55,222 nt of DNA from Myxococcus xanthus (GTDB lineage Bacteria > Myxococcota > Myxococcia > Myxococcales > Myxococcaceae): the NCBI RefSeq assembly GCF_013116825.1, contig NZ_JABFNS010000051.1:1-55222 (forward strand), in the 5' to 3' direction. A program made the translations under genes and the position numbers. Shown piece after piece: positions 53,527 to 55,222 of the stretch; within the stretch, counting starts at the first letter, position 1, and every line of letters begins with the position of its first letter. Below the pieces are notes generated by a model that saw only the letters and a list, made by a program, of their open reading frames with translations, was not told the DNA's origin and made no database searches.

Positions 53527-54084
53527 TCATATCGAAGGCGCCAGCAGGACGACCGAGTAACCCACGGCCGTCCGTGCTCCAGGATTCTCGTACGAGTGCT
53601 TCTGGTCCCCCCGGAAGACGACGACGTCTCCGGGCTGGAGGTGGAAGCGCTCCCCGCTGGCGACGAGCACCAGCTCCCCCGACTCACACGCCAGGTACTC
53701 CCGGGTGCCGGGGGTGTGCGGAACGCCGGTGATGCGCACCTGCGGCGGCAGCTCCACGCGGTCGAACTCCATGCCAGGCAGCGGGTCCGGCAGCAGCTTG
53801 CGCAGCATGCCGCCTCCACGCGTCCGGACGGGCAGGGTGGCGCGCGGGTAGTGCCGGGCACTGGCGCGGGGCTTCGCAATCAGCTCCTCCAGCGACACCT
53901 GGAGCGCGGCGGCCACGCGGTGCAGCACGGACAGCGTCGGGTTGGCCGCGCCGGACTCCAGGTGGGCCCAGGTGGCGCGCGGCACGCCCGCCAGCCGGGA
54001 CAGCTGCGCCTGTGTGGCGCCTCGCGTCTCGCGCAGGGAACGGATGTTGCGGGCCAGTCTGCCGGGCAGGTCATCGTCGTTCAT
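53527..54084 (-). CDS. XRE-cupin transcriptional regulator
   Basis: A 185-residue protein from the ATG at 54082-54084 (MNDDDLPGRLARNIRSL). N-terminal XRE/Cro HTH: LRETRGATQAQLSRLAGVPRATWAHLESGAANPTLSVLHRVAAALQVSLEELI (about 16-68). C-terminal cupin beta-barrel (about 105-182) with ESGELVLVASGERFHLQPGDVVVFRGDQKHSYEN, i.e. G-E-x-x-x-x-x-G-E-x-x-x-L-x-x-G-D and P/K-H-x-x-x-N. Regulators of this fusion bind a small ligand in the cupin. The divergent SDR gene at 54170 is the obvious target. Confidence 0.9.
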   Translation of the reverse strand: MNDDDLPGRLARNIRSLRETRGATQAQLSRLAGVPRATWAHLESGAANPTLSVLHRVAAALQVSLEELIAKPRASARHYPRATLPVRTRGGGMLRKLLPDPLPGMEFDRVELPPQVRITGVPHTPGTREYLACESGELVLVASGERFHLQPGDVVVFRGDQKHSYENPGARTAVGYSVVLLAPSI

Positions 54085-54169
54085 GGATTGGCAATCTGCC
54101 AAGCCCTTGGCCCACATGCCAACACAATGGCGAGCGGCGTGTATCTCCCGTCTCAAGGAGAACGCACGA

Positions 54170-54898
54170 ATGATTCGCATCGACAAGAGCATCCTGATTA
54201 CGGGCGCGAGCCGGGGACTGGGGCTGGCGCTGATGAATGGCCTGGCTCGGCGAGGCGCGCGGGTGGTGGGCGTGGCGCGTCATGCCGCGGAGATGGAGGC
54301 CGTCGCGGAGGCGCTGCGCTGGGAGGGACTGGAGGCGCACGCGCTGGCCTACGACGTGGGGGACAAGGAGGCCATCTACCCGATGGTGGGCGCGGCCACC
54401 GCGCTGGTGGGCCCGCTGGACGTGCTGGTCCACAACGCGAGCACGCTGGGGCCCACACCGCTGCCGCTGCTGCTGGACACCGCCTGCGAGGACCTGCAGC
54501 GCGTGCTGGAGGTCAACGTGGTGGGCCCCTTCCGCCTCACCAAGGCGGTGGCCGGGAACATGGCGGTGCGAGGCAAGGGGCTGGTCATGCACATCACCTC
54601 GGATGCGGCGGTGTCCGCCTATCCCCGCTGGGGCGCCTATGGCGTGTCCAAGGCCGCGCTGGAGCACCTGGGGCGCGTCTGGGCCGCGGAGCTGGAGGGC
54701 ACGGGCGTGCGCTTCGTCTCGGTGGACCCCGGGGAGATGGACACGCGGATGTACCGCGACGCGGTGCCGGATGGGGACTACTCGCGGTTGAGCCGCCCGG
54801 AAGCGGTGGCGGCCCGGCTCGTGGAATGGGTGGCGTGGCGGTCGGAGTCGCTGCCCTCGGGCGCCCGTCTGGAGGCGGCGACGCTGGAGGCCGCATGA
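54170..54898 (+). CDS. Short-chain dehydrogenase/reductase (SDR)
   Basis: 242 residues from ATG 54170 with an aaggag RBS. Classical SDR motifs: ITGASRGLGLAL (TGxxxGxG nucleotide site, about 10-21), LVHNASTLGP (NNAG-like), a catalytic Ser (HITSDAAVS) and YGVSKAALEH (YxxxK). An Asp after the second strand is not evident, so NADP is possible. Reduces or oxidises an alcohol/carbonyl; the substrate is unknown. It is divergent from the XRE-cupin regulator and coupled (ATGA) to the QueA-like gene. Confidence 0.9.
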   Translation: MIRIDKSILITGASRGLGLALMNGLARRGARVVGVARHAAEMEAVAEALRWEGLEAHALAYDVGDKEAIYPMVGAATALVGPLDVLVHNASTLGPTPLPLLLDTACEDLQRVLEVNVVGPFRLTKAVAGNMAVRGKGLVMHITSDAAVSAYPRWGAYGVSKAALEHLGRVWAAELEGTGVRFVSVDPGEMDTRMYRDAVPDGDYSRLSRPEAVAARLVEWVAWRSESLPSGARLEAATLEAA

Positions 54899-55222
54899 CG
54901 CCCGCGTGCTGGCCCGTGGACCGCCCCGAGGAGGGACGCCTGCTGCATGTGGAGCCGCGCGCCCGCCGCTATCGCGACGCCCGCGTGGCGGACCTCCCGT
55001 CGCTGCTGCGCGCCGGGGACCTGCTGGTGGTGAACGACGCCGCCACGCTGCCCGCGTCCCTGGTGGGGCGAACGGAGTCTGGAGAGCGAATCGAGCTGCG
55101 CCTGTTGTCACGCGAGCTGGACGGCACCTGGACAGGGGTGCTCTTCGGCGCGGGGGACTGGCGACGGCGCACGGAGGACCGGCCACCGCCGCCGGTGCTG
55201 GCCGTGGGGGCGGGGCTCGTGG
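54895..55222 (+). CDS. QueA-like S-adenosylmethionine:tRNA ribosyltransferase-isomerase, partial (C-terminus beyond window)
   Basis: Starts at the ATG overlapping the SDR stop (ATGA) and runs off the right edge (109 residues visible). The N-terminus DRPEEGRLLHVEPRARRYRD followed by DLPSLLRAGDLLVVNDAATLPASLVGRTESGERIELRLL and WTGVLFGAGDWRRRTEDRPPPP matches the QueA family opening (R-L-L, D-L-L-V-x-N-D/N-x-x-x-x-P-A-x-L). QueA transfers a ribosyl group from SAM to 7-aminomethyl-7-deazaguanine in tRNA. This is a QueA-like paralogue or the enzyme itself; the remaining sequence would decide. Confidence 0.8.
   Translation, partial: MTPACWPVDRPEEGRLLHVEPRARRYRDARVADLPSLLRAGDLLVVNDAATLPASLVGRTESGERIELRLLSRELDGTWTGVLFGAGDWRRRTEDRPPPPVLAVGAGLV

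Overview
The window is very GC-rich bacterial DNA with strong G/C third-position bias, which produces many long antisense shadow ORFs. Gene content points to a predatory delta-proteobacterium of the Myxococcus/Corallococcus group (Myxococcales): many secreted lipoproteins with Asp/Pro-rich linkers after the lipobox, FHA and hybrid kinase signalling, several secreted proteases, an ORF-coupled (ATGA/GTGA) operon style and lipoprotein-anchored polymorphic toxins. No rRNA, tRNA, IS element or CRISPR array was seen, and no gap between genes exceeds 300 bases. The species call is inference from gene content only.

Layout. 1-3.2 kb: partial membrane protein, FHA protein and a large lipoprotein hydrolase. 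3.2-10.5 kb: central metabolism and envelope genes (acyl-CoA ligase, 6-phosphofructokinase, amidase, NagB, lytic transglycosylase) and a TetR regulator divergent from a His-cluster membrane hydroxylase-like gene. 10.5-16.2 kb: lipoprotein/beta-barrel pair, M28 peptidase, then a three-gene cassette starting with a Pvc16/DUF4255-like protein. 16.3-20.2 kb: surface lipoproteins (RCC1 propeller; calcium-loop repeats) and small secreted or STAS-like proteins. 20.3-23.0 kb: a convergent D-2-hydroxyglutarate dehydrogenase-type oxidase and SerA. 23.1-26.7 kb: a two-gene module encoding a small helical protein and a 1073-residue protein that combines a metzincin zinc-protease core with a C-terminal caspase-like (CHAT-type) region. 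26.8-32.7 kb: a secreted trypsin-like lipoprotein, a STAS-like protein, a small secreted protein, tyrosine-degradation enzymes and ChrA. 32.7-39.3 kb: membrane/spermidine-synthase operon, YgfZ, cupin plus VKOR-DsbA fusion, SUI1 factor. 39.5-42.8 kb: a locus resembling the Myxococcus SitBAI toxin-immunity cassettes, with two apparently broken upstream lipoprotein genes, an intact lipoprotein AHH-nuclease toxin and an Imm11-type immunity gene. 42.8-55.2 kb: NAD-dependent isocitrate dehydrogenase, DUF2270 protein, hybrid histidine kinase, a secreted protease behind a near-consensus sigma-54 promoter, uncharacterised and TPR proteins, DUF4230 protein, XRE-cupin regulator, SDR, and a partial QueA-like gene.

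How the genes work together. Most of the window is housekeeping and envelope biology. The two accessory highlights are (i) the metzincin plus caspase-like protein with its small partner, read here as a candidate effector/adaptor pair with its own promoter, and (ii) the Sit-like kin-discrimination locus, whose toxin and immunity genes look intact while the two preceding lipoprotein genes carry a nonsense codon and a frameshift. The serA/hydroxyglutarate dehydrogenase pair fits the known biochemical coupling of serine synthesis to D-2-hydroxyglutarate recycling.
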